5,515 nucleotides of DNA. It comes from Desulfovibrio sp. (GTDB lineage Bacteria; Desulfobacterota; Desulfovibrionia; Desulfovibrionales; Desulfovibrionaceae). Positions 1-5,515 of this stretch are shown one piece after another. Below the pieces are notes generated by a model. That model made no database searches. It was not told the origin of the DNA and saw only the letters and a program-made list of their open reading frames with translations. The position numbers and the translations under genes were made by a program. Each line of letters starts with the position of its first letter. Within the stretch, counting starts at the first letter, position 1. The DNA lies in the NCBI GenBank assembly GCA_031270875.1, contig JAISXC010000083.1, positions 1-5,515 on the forward strand. The letters are read 5' to 3'.

Positions 1-639
1 GGCGTTGTGGCGGAAATCTCCGGACGGAACGACCTGGAAACCCGGGGCCGAAAAATCTCCGGCAACGCCCAGCTGCTGCGCGACGGAAAGGTGCTGCATC
101 ACGGCACGCTGCTTGTGAATCTGGACTTTTCGCGCATGGTTGAAGCCCTGAACCCCGCTCCGGAAAAAATACGATCCAAGGGTGTTGCCTCCGTACGAGC
201 CAGAGTCGCCAATATCGCGGACCTCTGGAAACCGGGCGCCACTCTGGAAATGTTGAAAAACGCCCTGACGCGCCGCTGCGCCGACGGGCGGGCCGGATTG
301 GGCCCGGAGGCTCTGGCCGCCGCGCAAAGCCTGGCCGAGACAAAATACCGTCAATGGGACTGGAATTATGGCGCTTCTCCCGCCTTTACCGAAAAAAAGC
401 GGGAACGCTTCCCTTGGGGAAGCGTGGACATGCGCCTTGACGTGCGCGACGGCGTGATTCGCTCCTGCCGCATTTACGGCGACTTTTTTGCCACAACGCC
501 CGTCGGGGAACTGGAGGCCCTGCTCACAGGGCGAAAACGCGAAAGTGGAGTTCTGGCGCAAGCTCTGGCCGGCACGGACATGGAAAATTTTTTCAGTGGC
601 TGCGACGCGGCCGTCATGCGCCGTTTTTTGACAGAATGA
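1..639 (+). CDS. lplA: Lipoate-protein ligase A family protein, C-terminal part (5'-truncated by window edge)
   Basis: The family activates lipoate with ATP to lipoyl-AMP in the cytoplasm and transfers it to a lysine on carrier domains such as GcvH. The open frame already runs at base 1 (Gly-Val-Val-Ala-Glu-Ile-Ser-Gly), so the GTG at 7 is an internal valine and not the start. Visible family signatures are GRNDLE followed by GRKISGNAQ, where Lys (bases 52-54) matches the lysine that contacts lipoyl-AMP, then HHGTLLVNLDFSRM and the IRSKGVASVRARVANI stretch. The small C-terminal accessory domain follows, with WDWNYG at bases 355-372 and a WGSVDMRLDV strand region. About 212 codons are present; the family is usually about 330 residues, so roughly the first third lies upstream. 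The stop is TGA at 637-639. The gene sits 52 bases before gcvT in the same direction with no terminator between them, so co-transcription and a role in lipoylating GcvH are likely but inferred. Substrate preference (free lipoate or octanoate) cannot be judged. Confidence 0.93.
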   Translation, partial: GVVAEISGRNDLETRGRKISGNAQLLRDGKVLHHGTLLVNLDFSRMVEALNPAPEKIRSKGVASVRARVANIADLWKPGATLEMLKNALTRRCADGRAGLGPEALAAAQSLAETKYRQWDWNYGASPAFTEKKRERFPWGSVDMRLDVRDGVIRSCRIYGDFFATTPVGELEALLTGRKRESGVLAQALAGTDMENFFSGCDAAVMRRFLTE

Positions 640-680
640 CAGGAAGAAGATACAAGCGGAGAACCGTAAAAACACTTGGC

Positions 681-685
681 GAGGA
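681..685 (+). promoter_or_regulatory. Ribosome binding site of gcvT
   Basis: GAGGA lies six bases before the ATG at 692. This supports that ATG as the gcvT start. The rest of the 52-base gap after the ligase stop shows no hairpin with a T-run and no clear promoter. Confidence 0.75.
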
Positions 686-691
686 ATATCC

Positions 692-1774
692 ATGTCCGAG
701 ACGCGCACCCCCCTCACCGGCTGGCACGTAGCTCATGGCGCAAAAATGGCCCCTTTCGCGGGCTGGCTCATGCCCATCCAGTACGAAGGTATTGTGATCG
801 AGCACGAACACACACGCAGGCGGGCGGGTCTTTTCGACATCTGCCACATGGGTGAATTCCGCATTGAAGGACCGGGAGCCGACTCCGCGCTTGCCCGCGC
901 CGTCAGTCACAATCTGGCGACGCTCAAGCCGGGCGGATGCCGCTACGGCTTTCTGCTCAATCAAAAAGGCGGCGTCCTGGACGACTGCATCGTTTACCGT
1001 TTCGGCCCCGACTGCTTTATGGCGGTGGTCAACGCCGCCTGCGCCGACGGAGATTTCGCCGCCCTGCGCGAGCGCCTTCCCCCCTCCGTCGCGCTGACGG
1101 ATGTTTCCGCAAGCACTGCCAAAATTGACCTGCAGGGACCGGAATCTCTTCTGGTCCTGGAGCGGCTCACCGGGCAGAATTTTCACAATCTGCCCTATTT
1201 TTCCTTCAGGCAGACATCCTGCAAGGGCGTGCCGCTGCTTGTGAGTCGCACCGGCTATACCGGGGAACTCGGCTACGAACTCTATCTCCCGCCGGAGGCG
1301 GCCGAAAGCCTGTGGAACGCCCTGCTGGCCGACAACAGGGTAAAACCCGTCGGGCTTGGCGCGCGCGACACGCTACGTCTGGAGGCGGGCCTGCCCCTTT
1401 ACGGGCATGAGCTTGACGAGGAGCACACCCCAGCCGAGGCGGGCTTTGCCGCCCTGCTGACGAGCGAGGCGGACTATGTGGGCAAGGTCGGCGCCGTGAA
1501 CGTGCGCGAACGCCTCATCGCCCTGCGCCTTGAAGGGCGCCGGGCCGCGCGCAGCGGAGATGTGCTGGCGCTGCCGGACGGCGCGCCCGTGGGGCGCGTG
1601 ACAAGCGGCTCGTTCGCGCCCTCGCTCGGTTACGCCGTTGCCCTGGCTTTTGTGGACGCCGCGCACGCCGGGGCGGAAAAATTCGTGCTCAGGGCCGCCA
1701 GAAACGAGCTTGCGGCAAGCCGAGCAAGCCTGCCTTTTTATACGGAAGGCACGGCGCGCGTAAAATTGTCCTGA
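692..1774 (+). CDS. gcvT: Aminomethyltransferase, T-protein of the glycine cleavage system
   Basis: This cytoplasmic enzyme takes the aminomethyl group from the lipoyl arm of GcvH, gives the methylene unit to tetrahydrofolate to form 5,10-methylene-THF, and releases ammonia. The 360 residues match the normal family length (about 360-370). Motifs in order: [13 protein letters not shown] (residues 16-28), [10 protein letters not shown] (46-55), GGVLDD (93-98) holding the catalytic aspartate (Asp97 or Asp98 by alignment with the conserved GG.xDD), VVN (112-114), [14 protein letters not shown] (185-198), [20 protein letters not shown] (221-240), and the C-terminal barrel signature [13 protein letters not shown] (301-313). 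Cys51 stands where many homologues have Ser (SHM); this substitution is common in related bacteria as I recall it. The related folate enzymes dimethylglycine dehydrogenase and YgfZ are unlikely, because this is a stand-alone full-length protein beside gcvH and gcvP. The ATG at 692 has a well-spaced ribosome binding site. A 62-base gap separates it from gcvH. Confidence 0.97.
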   Translation: MSETRTPLTGWHVAHGAKMAPFAGWLMPIQYEGIVIEHEHTRRRAGLFDICHMGEFRIEGPGADSALARAVSHNLATLKPGGCRYGFLLNQKGGVLDDCIVYRFGPDCFMAVVNAACADGDFAALRERLPPSVALTDVSASTAKIDLQGPESLLVLERLTGQNFHNLPYFSFRQTSCKGVPLLVSRTGYTGELGYELYLPPEAAESLWNALLADNRVKPVGLGARDTLRLEAGLPLYGHELDEEHTPAEAGFAALLTSEADYVGKVGAVNVRERLIALRLEGRRAARSGDVLALPDGAPVGRVTSGSFAPSLGYAVALAFVDAAHAGAEKFVLRAARNELAASRASLPFYTEGTARVKLS

Positions 1775-1825
1775 ACCACTTCGCCGCGTCCGTAAAAGAC
1801 GGCTTTTCGCCGACAAAACACCAAA

Positions 1826-1830
1826 AGAGG
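1826..1830 (+). promoter_or_regulatory. Ribosome binding site that decides the gcvH start
   Basis: AGAGG is six bases before the ATG at 1837 but only two before another ATG at 1833, which is out of frame with GcvH. Spacing therefore selects 1837, the start that gives the canonical H-protein. Confidence 0.75.
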
Positions 1831-1836
1831 TCATGT

Positions 1837-2223
1837 ATGTCCAACACCCCGCCAGATCTTCTCTACAGCGAAACACACGAATGGATCCGCCTGGAAGGCG
1901 GGGAAGCCGTCGTCGGAATCACATTTTTCGCCCAGGAAGCCTTGGGCGACGTTACCTATGTCGAAATGCCCCGGGAGGGGGACGTCCTCACGGCGGGCAG
2001 GGAATTCGGTTCCGTGGAATCCGTCAAGGCGGTCAGCGAACTCGTCTCGCCGGTCAGCGGCACGGTTACCGCCGTAAACGCGGAACTGGAAAACGCGCCG
2101 GAAATCCTGAACCGTTCCCCATTTGATGAGGGCTGGATAGTCCGCGTCAAACTTTCCGCCACACCCCACGACCTGATGGACGCCGCGGTCTATGAGGCGC
2201 ACTGCGCCGCGGAAAAACATTAG
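1837..2223 (+). CDS. gcvH: Glycine cleavage system H-protein (lipoyl carrier)
   Basis: GcvH is the small soluble shuttle of the complex: its lipoyl arm receives the aminomethyl group from the P-protein, presents it to GcvT, and is re-oxidised by the L-protein. The product has 128 residues, normal for the family. The N-terminal [11 protein letters not shown] (residues 10-20) and the hallmark [12 protein letters not shown] (58-69) are intact. Lys64 (bases 2026-2028) is the lipoylation site. After it come SPVSG (71-75), the conserved [12 protein letters not shown] block and the DEGWIVRVK strand. The family also has non-GCS lipoyl-carrier relatives, but the position between gcvT and gcvPA makes the GCS role nearly certain. 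The stop (TAG, 2221-2223) overlaps the ribosome binding site of gcvPA, which favours coupled translation. Lipoate for Lys64 could be supplied by the ligase encoded at the left edge. Confidence 0.98.
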   Translation: MSNTPPDLLYSETHEWIRLEGGEAVVGITFFAQEALGDVTYVEMPREGDVLTAGREFGSVESVKAVSELVSPVSGTVTAVNAELENAPEILNRSPFDEGWIVRVKLSATPHDLMDAAVYEAHCAAEKH

Positions 2224-2226
2224 AGG
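2222..2226 (+). promoter_or_regulatory. Ribosome binding site of gcvPA, overlapping the gcvH stop
   Basis: AGAGG starts inside the gcvH TAG stop and ends five bases before the ATG at 2232. Ribosomes ending gcvH finish on the gcvPA initiation region, consistent with translational coupling. Confidence 0.75.
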
Positions 2227-2231
2227 TTGCC

Positions 2232-3563
2232 ATGCCCTTCATCCCCCATACGCCGCGAGAACTTGAAGAAATGCTTACGGTTGTCGGCGTGCGCGGTCTT
2301 GACGAGCTTTTTGCCGACATCCCGCCCGAAATGCGGCCGGCCCGGCTCCGCCTGCCCAAGGGGCAGAGCGAAGCCGCCGTCTGTTCCTTTTTTGAGGAAC
2401 TGGCCGCCCGGAACGGAACGGACATGATTTCCTTTCTCGGCGCCGGATTTTACGCCCATGACATCCCCAAGGCCGTGGACGCGCTTGTCGGCCGCAGCGA
2501 ATTTTATACCGCGTACACGCCCTATCAGGCCGAATGCTCCCAGGGAACGCTCCAGGCCATCTTCGAATTTCAGACGGCCGTCAGCCGCCTGATGGAAATG
2601 GACTGCGCCAACGCCTCGGTATACGACGGCGGCACGGCCCTGTTCGAAGCGGCCATGATGGCCGTGCGCGCCACACGCCGTCAGGTTCTGGTGGTGGATG
2701 AAGCCGTCAATCCCATCTGGCGCAGAATGCTCGCGACCTATGTCGCGGGTCTGCCCGTCACCCTCAGGACAGTGCCCCAGAAAAAAGGCGCGAGCGACCT
2801 GCAGGCGCTGATGGATGCCCCGGACAACGACTGCGCGGCCGTTATCGTGCAAAATCCCAATTTTTTCGGCGCCATTGCCGACTATACCGAAGTCTTTGCC
2901 AAGGCGAGGTTTCACAAGGCATTCGGTGTCATATCCGTCTACCCCGTCATGCAGGCCGTGCTCAAGACGCCGGGAGAAATGGGCGCGGACGTGGCTGTGG
3001 CCGAAGGGCAGAGCCTCGGGCTGCCCCTGAACTTCGGCGGACCGTACCTGGGGCTGATGACCTGCAAAAAGGAACACATACGCCAGCTTCCGGGCCGCAT
3101 TGCTGGCCGCGCCTCCGACGCGGACGGCAAAACCGGCTATGTGCTGACCCTTCAGGCGCGCGAGCAACATATCCGCCGGGCCAAAGCCACATCCAACATA
3201 TGCTCCAACCAGGCTCTCTGCGCGCTACGCGCGCTGACGCACCTCTGTCTGCTCGGGCCCGAAGGGCTTGCCCGTCAGGCCGAACACGGGATGAACATGG
3301 CCCGGCAGGCCGTCAAACGGCTCACGGCGCTCAAGGGCGTGGAACCGCTCAACAACGAGCCTTACGGCAACGAGGTGGCCCTCCGTCTGCCCGTCCCCGC
3401 GGAACAGTTCATAACCGCGCTTGTGGACAAGGGTTTTGTGCCGGGTCTCCCTGTGGAGCGTTATTACCCCGACATGGAGAACGTCCTGCTGCTGGCCTGC
3501 ACCGAGGCCAACAGGCCCGAACACATCGCCAGACTGGCCGAAGCCATGGGAGGCTTGCTGTGA
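2232..3563 (+). CDS. gcvPA: Glycine dehydrogenase (decarboxylating) subunit 1, P-protein alpha
   Basis: This is the N-terminal half of the split P-protein. With GcvPB it forms the PLP enzyme that decarboxylates glycine and transfers the aminomethyl group to GcvH (alpha2-beta2 in characterised relatives). The 443 residues match the usual ~440-450 of stand-alone GcvPA. Conserved blocks: SFLGAGFYAHDIP (residues 67-79), FYTAYTPYQAECSQGTLQAI (91-110), ANASVYDGGTA (126-136), VIVQNPNFFG (204-213), EGQSLGLPLNFGGPYLG (258-274), and GYVLTLQAREQHIRRAKATS (302-321) leading into SNICSNQAL. The subunit has the aminotransferase fold but does not carry the PLP lysine, as expected. The ATG at 2232 follows the gcvH stop by eight bases with a good ribosome binding site. 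The TGA stop (3561-3563) overlaps the GTG start of gcvPB. No frameshift or missing block is seen. E. coli instead has a single fused GcvP of about 950 residues. Confidence 0.98.
   Translation: MPFIPHTPRELEEMLTVVGVRGLDELFADIPPEMRPARLRLPKGQSEAAVCSFFEELAARNGTDMISFLGAGFYAHDIPKAVDALVGRSEFYTAYTPYQAECSQGTLQAIFEFQTAVSRLMEMDCANASVYDGGTALFEAAMMAVRATRRQVLVVDEAVNPIWRRMLATYVAGLPVTLRTVPQKKGASDLQALMDAPDNDCAAVIVQNPNFFGAIADYTEVFAKARFHKAFGVISVYPVMQAVLKTPGEMGADVAVAEGQSLGLPLNFGGPYLGLMTCKKEHIRQLPGRIAGRASDADGKTGYVLTLQAREQHIRRAKATSNICSNQALCALRALTHLCLLGPEGLARQAEHGMNMARQAVKRLTALKGVEPLNNEPYGNEVALRLPVPAEQFITALVDKGFVPGLPVERYYPDMENVLLLACTEANRPEHIARLAEAMGGLL
3548..3553 (+). promoter_or_regulatory. Ribosome binding site that decides the gcvPB GTG start
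   Basis: GGGAGG, inside the last codons of gcvPA, lies six bases before the GTG at 3560. This strong, well-placed site is the main reason to start gcvPB at 3560, although the frame stays open for another 120 codons upstream. Confidence 0.8.
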
Positions 3564-5005
3564 AAACCATCTTTGCCGAATCCGTGCCGGGACGCGGCTC
3601 CCGTTTTTTTGAGTCCGACGCGCCCCCGGCGGACAAAATGCTGCCCGCCGGACTTCTGCGCGCCCGTCCCCCGCGTTTGCCGGAATGTTCCGAACTGGAC
3701 GTCGTGAGGCACTTCACCGGGCTTTCCCGCCTCAATTACAGCGTGGACGCCAACTTTTATCCCCTTGGCTCCTGCACCATGAAGTACAACCCCAAATTTA
3801 CGGAATATGCGGCCGGACTGCCCGGATTCGCCCGCCTGCATCCCCTGCTGGCCCAGCTTGGGCGCGGCGCGGAGCGGACGCAGGGCGCGCTGCGCTGCCT
3901 GCATGAGGCCGAAGAATTGCTGTGCGAGATTACGGGGATGGAAGCCTTCACTTTTCAGCCCATGGCCGGCGCGAACGGAGAATTCACCGGAGTCAGCCTC
4001 ATGGCGGCCTATCACCGCGCCAAGGGGCGCACGCGCACAAAAATGCTCGTCCCCGATTCAGCCCATGGCACCAACCCGGCCTCCGCGGCTCTGGCGGGGC
4101 TTGAAATCGTCAATATTGAATCCCGCGACGGCATGGTGGCCCCCGAGGCGCTTGCCGCATGCCTTGCCGAATACGGAGGAGACGTGGTGGGGCTGATGAT
4201 GACCTGCCCCAACACCCTTGGCCTCATGGAACTGCATTTGCCGGAAATAGTGGTCCTGCTGCGCGAGGCGGACGCCCTGCTCTACTACGACGGGGCCAAC
4301 ATGAACGCCATTCTGGGCAAAATGCGCGTGGGCGACGCGGGGTTTGACGTGGTACACCTAAATCTGCACAAAACCTTCGCCACGCCGCACGGCGGTGGCG
4401 GCCCCGGCTCAGGGCCGGTGGGAGTCAACGCGCGGCTTCTGCCTTTCCTGCCCGCGCCGCGCGTTGCCAAACGCAAGGACGGCAGTTTTTACCTCAACGA
4501 CAATCTGCCCCGGTCCATCGGAACCGTAGGGCCGTTTTACGGCAGCTTCGCCGTGGTTGTGAAGGCCCTTGCCTACATGTTGCGCCTTGGCGGCGAAGGC
4601 TTGGAACGCGTGGCCGAGTACGCGGTGCTGAACGCCAATTATCTGAAGAAACGCCTGCAGGGCGTTCTTGATATCCCCTTTGAGCGTACCTGCGCGCATG
4701 AATTCGTGGCTTCAGCGCCGGAGGGGCTGCGCGCGCTGGACATAGCCAAGGCGCTGCTGGATCGCGGCTTCCACGCGCCCACCATTTATTTCCCGCTGAT
4801 CGTCAAGGAATGCCTCATGGCGGAACCCACGGAAACCGAGAGCAAACAGACGCTGGACGCCTATGTTGAAGCTCTGCGCGAAATTGTGGAACAGGGCAGG
4901 AAGGATCCGGCCGCCCTTGCGTCGGCCCCCATGGGCATGCCGGTACGCCGCCTTGACGAAACAACGGCCGCACGCCGGATGGTGCTGACGGATGATATGA
5001 GGTAA
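3560..5005 (+). CDS. gcvPB: Glycine dehydrogenase (decarboxylating) subunit 2, P-protein beta (PLP-binding)
   Basis: This is the C-terminal half of the split P-protein and carries the PLP cofactor. From the GTG at 3560 it has 481 residues, normal for stand-alone GcvPB (about 480-500). The N-terminus MKTIFAES...GR matches the usual opening of the family. Blocks in order: ANFYPLGSCTMKYNPK (residues 64-79), QPMAGANGEFTG (133-144), DSAHGTNPASAA (166-177), MTCPNTLGL (214-222), YYDGANMNAI (242-251), HLNLHKTFATPHGGGGPGSG (266-285) with Lys271 (bases 4370-4372) as the PLP Schiff-base lysine, NDNLPRSIG (313-321), RALDIAK (391-397), HAPTIYFPLIV (405-415) and EPTETESKQTLDAY (422-435). The start overlaps the gcvPA stop as GTGA (3560-3563), typical of coupled subunits made in equal amounts. 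The same frame is open back to about 3200, but that part overlaps gcvPA, is arginine- and alanine-rich and resembles no GcvPB sequence. No L-protein gene follows; the next gene is convergent, ten bases away. Confidence 0.98.
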   Translation: MKTIFAESVPGRGSRFFESDAPPADKMLPAGLLRARPPRLPECSELDVVRHFTGLSRLNYSVDANFYPLGSCTMKYNPKFTEYAAGLPGFARLHPLLAQLGRGAERTQGALRCLHEAEELLCEITGMEAFTFQPMAGANGEFTGVSLMAAYHRAKGRTRTKMLVPDSAHGTNPASAALAGLEIVNIESRDGMVAPEALAACLAEYGGDVVGLMMTCPNTLGLMELHLPEIVVLLREADALLYYDGANMNAILGKMRVGDAGFDVVHLNLHKTFATPHGGGGPGSGPVGVNARLLPFLPAPRVAKRKDGSFYLNDNLPRSIGTVGPFYGSFAVVVKALAYMLRLGGEGLERVAEYAVLNANYLKKRLQGVLDIPFERTCAHEFVASAPEGLRALDIAKALLDRGFHAPTIYFPLIVKECLMAEPTETESKQTLDAYVEALREIVEQGRKDPAALASAPMGMPVRRLDETTAARRMVLTDDMR

Positions 5006-5015
5006 AACGCCGACG

Positions 5016-5515
5016 TCACGCGCTACGCAATGTCAGGGCCACTATTTCGGAAGGAACGCCCAGACGGACGGGAAAGCCGCTCCACAACCCCGCGCCGGAG
5101 CTGACATAAAGTTTCATGCCGGCAATCTGGTACCAGCCGTAAAGATAGCCGTCGTTGTAGGCGGCCACCAGTTTTGACATACCGAGAACCTGTCCGCCGT
5201 GCGTGTGCCCGGAAAGCTGCAGATGCACTCCGGCTGCGGCGTTTCCGACGGCGTTGACAGGACGGTGATCCAGCAGAACGGTGAAGGCCCCCGGCGGCGC
5301 GCCGTCAAGCGCGGCGGACACGTCCGGACGGGGAAGGCCGTAACGCCCCGCCACAATGTCGGTAACGCCGGCCAGGACGATATTTTCGCCGTCCATGGAC
5401 AGCAGGCTGTGGCTGTTCAAAAGCATGTTTACGCCCAGAAGCCGAAAAGCCCGCATCCAGGCTTTGAAATCCGCATAATATTCATGATTGCCCGCGCAGG
5501 CAAAAACGCCGTGAC
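5016..5515 (-). CDS. Calcineurin-like metallophosphoesterase, C-terminal part (5'-truncated by window edge)
   Basis: The reading frame on the - strand is still open at base 5515; the ATG at 5456 is internal, because conserved sequence continues upstream of it (GVFACAGNHEYY). Metallophosphoesterase (PF00149-type) metal-binding motifs are visible: GNHE with Asn at 5487-5489 and His at 5484-5486, LLDHRP with His at 5265-5267, and SGHTHGGQ with its two histidines at 5205-5207 and 5199-5201. The tail LYVSSGAGLWSGFPVRLGVP resembles the YkuE/YaeI subgroup, whose members are membrane-associated phosphodiesterases, often preceded by N-terminal transmembrane helices that would lie outside this window. 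The first two metal-ligand motifs (DxH and GDxxD) are also outside. About 165 residues are present; the full protein is probably 270-400. The substrate is not predictable, and a lipid-linked (lipid A precursor) or cyclic-nucleotide-like substrate is only a possibility. The gene converges on gcvPB with ten bases between stops, so it belongs to a different transcript and need not relate to glycine metabolism. Confidence 0.9.
   Translation of the reverse strand, partial: HGVFACAGNHEYYADFKAWMRAFRLLGVNMLLNSHSLLSMDGENIVLAGVTDIVAGRYGLPRPDVSAALDGAPPGAFTVLLDHRPVNAVGNAAAGVHLQLSGHTHGGQVLGMSKLVAAYNDGYLYGWYQIAGMKLYVSSGAGLWSGFPVRLGVPSEIVALTLRSA

Noticed and set aside
640..691. Possible glycine riboswitch or promoter before gcvT
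   Set aside because: The gap is only 52 bases, too short for a glycine aptamer, with no paired elements or clear -35/-10 boxes. Any such control would lie upstream of the ligase gene, outside the window.
1710..1744. Promoter-like TTGCGG and TATACG near the end of gcvT
   Set aside because: The spacer is about 23 bases, too long for a sigma-70 promoter, and the boxes are poor matches.
1833..2126. A 97-codon plus-strand frame from the ATG four bases before the gcvH start
   Set aside because: The ATG is only two bases from the ribosome binding site, the product is an Arg/Gly-rich out-of-frame reading of gcvH, and GcvH in the other frame is unmistakable.
2220..3170. A 316-codon open frame on the minus strand opposite gcvPA
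   Set aside because: It is fully antisense to a highly conserved gene, rich in His, Gly and Arg as GC-rich shadow frames are, and has no recognisable domain. The same holds for the minus-strand frames at 614-1186, 1373-1876 and 3464-4015.
5127..5136. Perfect 10-base palindrome CTGGTACCAG
   Set aside because: It lies inside the phosphoesterase coding region, encodes ordinary residues (Trp-Tyr-Gln), is isolated, and is consistent with chance.
1..5515. A novel defence, mobile or otherwise undescribed system
   Set aside because: Every stretch over about 60 bases is accounted for by well-known metabolic genes with intact motifs. No repeats, integration sites, composition breaks or unexplained genes are visible.

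Overview
The window holds a nearly complete glycine cleavage system (GCS) operon on the + strand, entered from the left by the 3' part of a lipoate-protein ligase gene and closed on the right by a convergent metallophosphoesterase gene that runs off the edge. Base composition is GC-rich with strongly GC-biased third positions. Together with the split P-protein (separate GcvPA and GcvPB), the gene order and the wording of the proteins (for example GcvT beginning [18 protein letters not shown] and its DICHMGEF motif), this suggests a Desulfovibrio-like sulfate reducer (Desulfovibrionaceae). That assignment is from recall of the family, not from a search.

Layout: 1-639 (+) lplA-type lipoate-protein ligase, N-terminus outside the window; 692-1774 (+) gcvT; 1837-2223 (+) gcvH; 2232-3563 (+) gcvPA; 3560-5005 (+) gcvPB, starting at a GTG that overlaps the gcvPA stop; 5016-5515 (-) calcineurin-like phosphoesterase, N-terminus outside the window. 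Coding density is very high. The only gaps are 52, 62, 8 and 10 bases, so no stretch over 300 bases lacks a gene. No RNA gene, insertion sequence, CRISPR array, attachment site, riboswitch or convincing promoter is visible.

How the genes work together: the ligase can attach lipoate to Lys64 of the H-protein (GcvH). The GcvPA/GcvPB complex uses PLP to decarboxylate glycine and loads the aminomethyl group on the lipoyl arm. GcvT passes the one-carbon unit to tetrahydrofolate and releases ammonia. The fourth component, the L-protein (dihydrolipoamide dehydrogenase), is not in the window. The reactions are reversible, and some Desulfovibrio are known to run the system toward glycine synthesis (reductive glycine pathway); direction cannot be read from this DNA.

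Assessment: this is an ordinary, intact metabolic operon with all recognisable key residues in place. I found no sign of an undescribed system. The points worth a second look are start-site choice for gcvPB, the ligase-GCS linkage, two weak RNA-structure candidates near the gcvT/gcvH junction, and the absence of terminator space at the convergent end.
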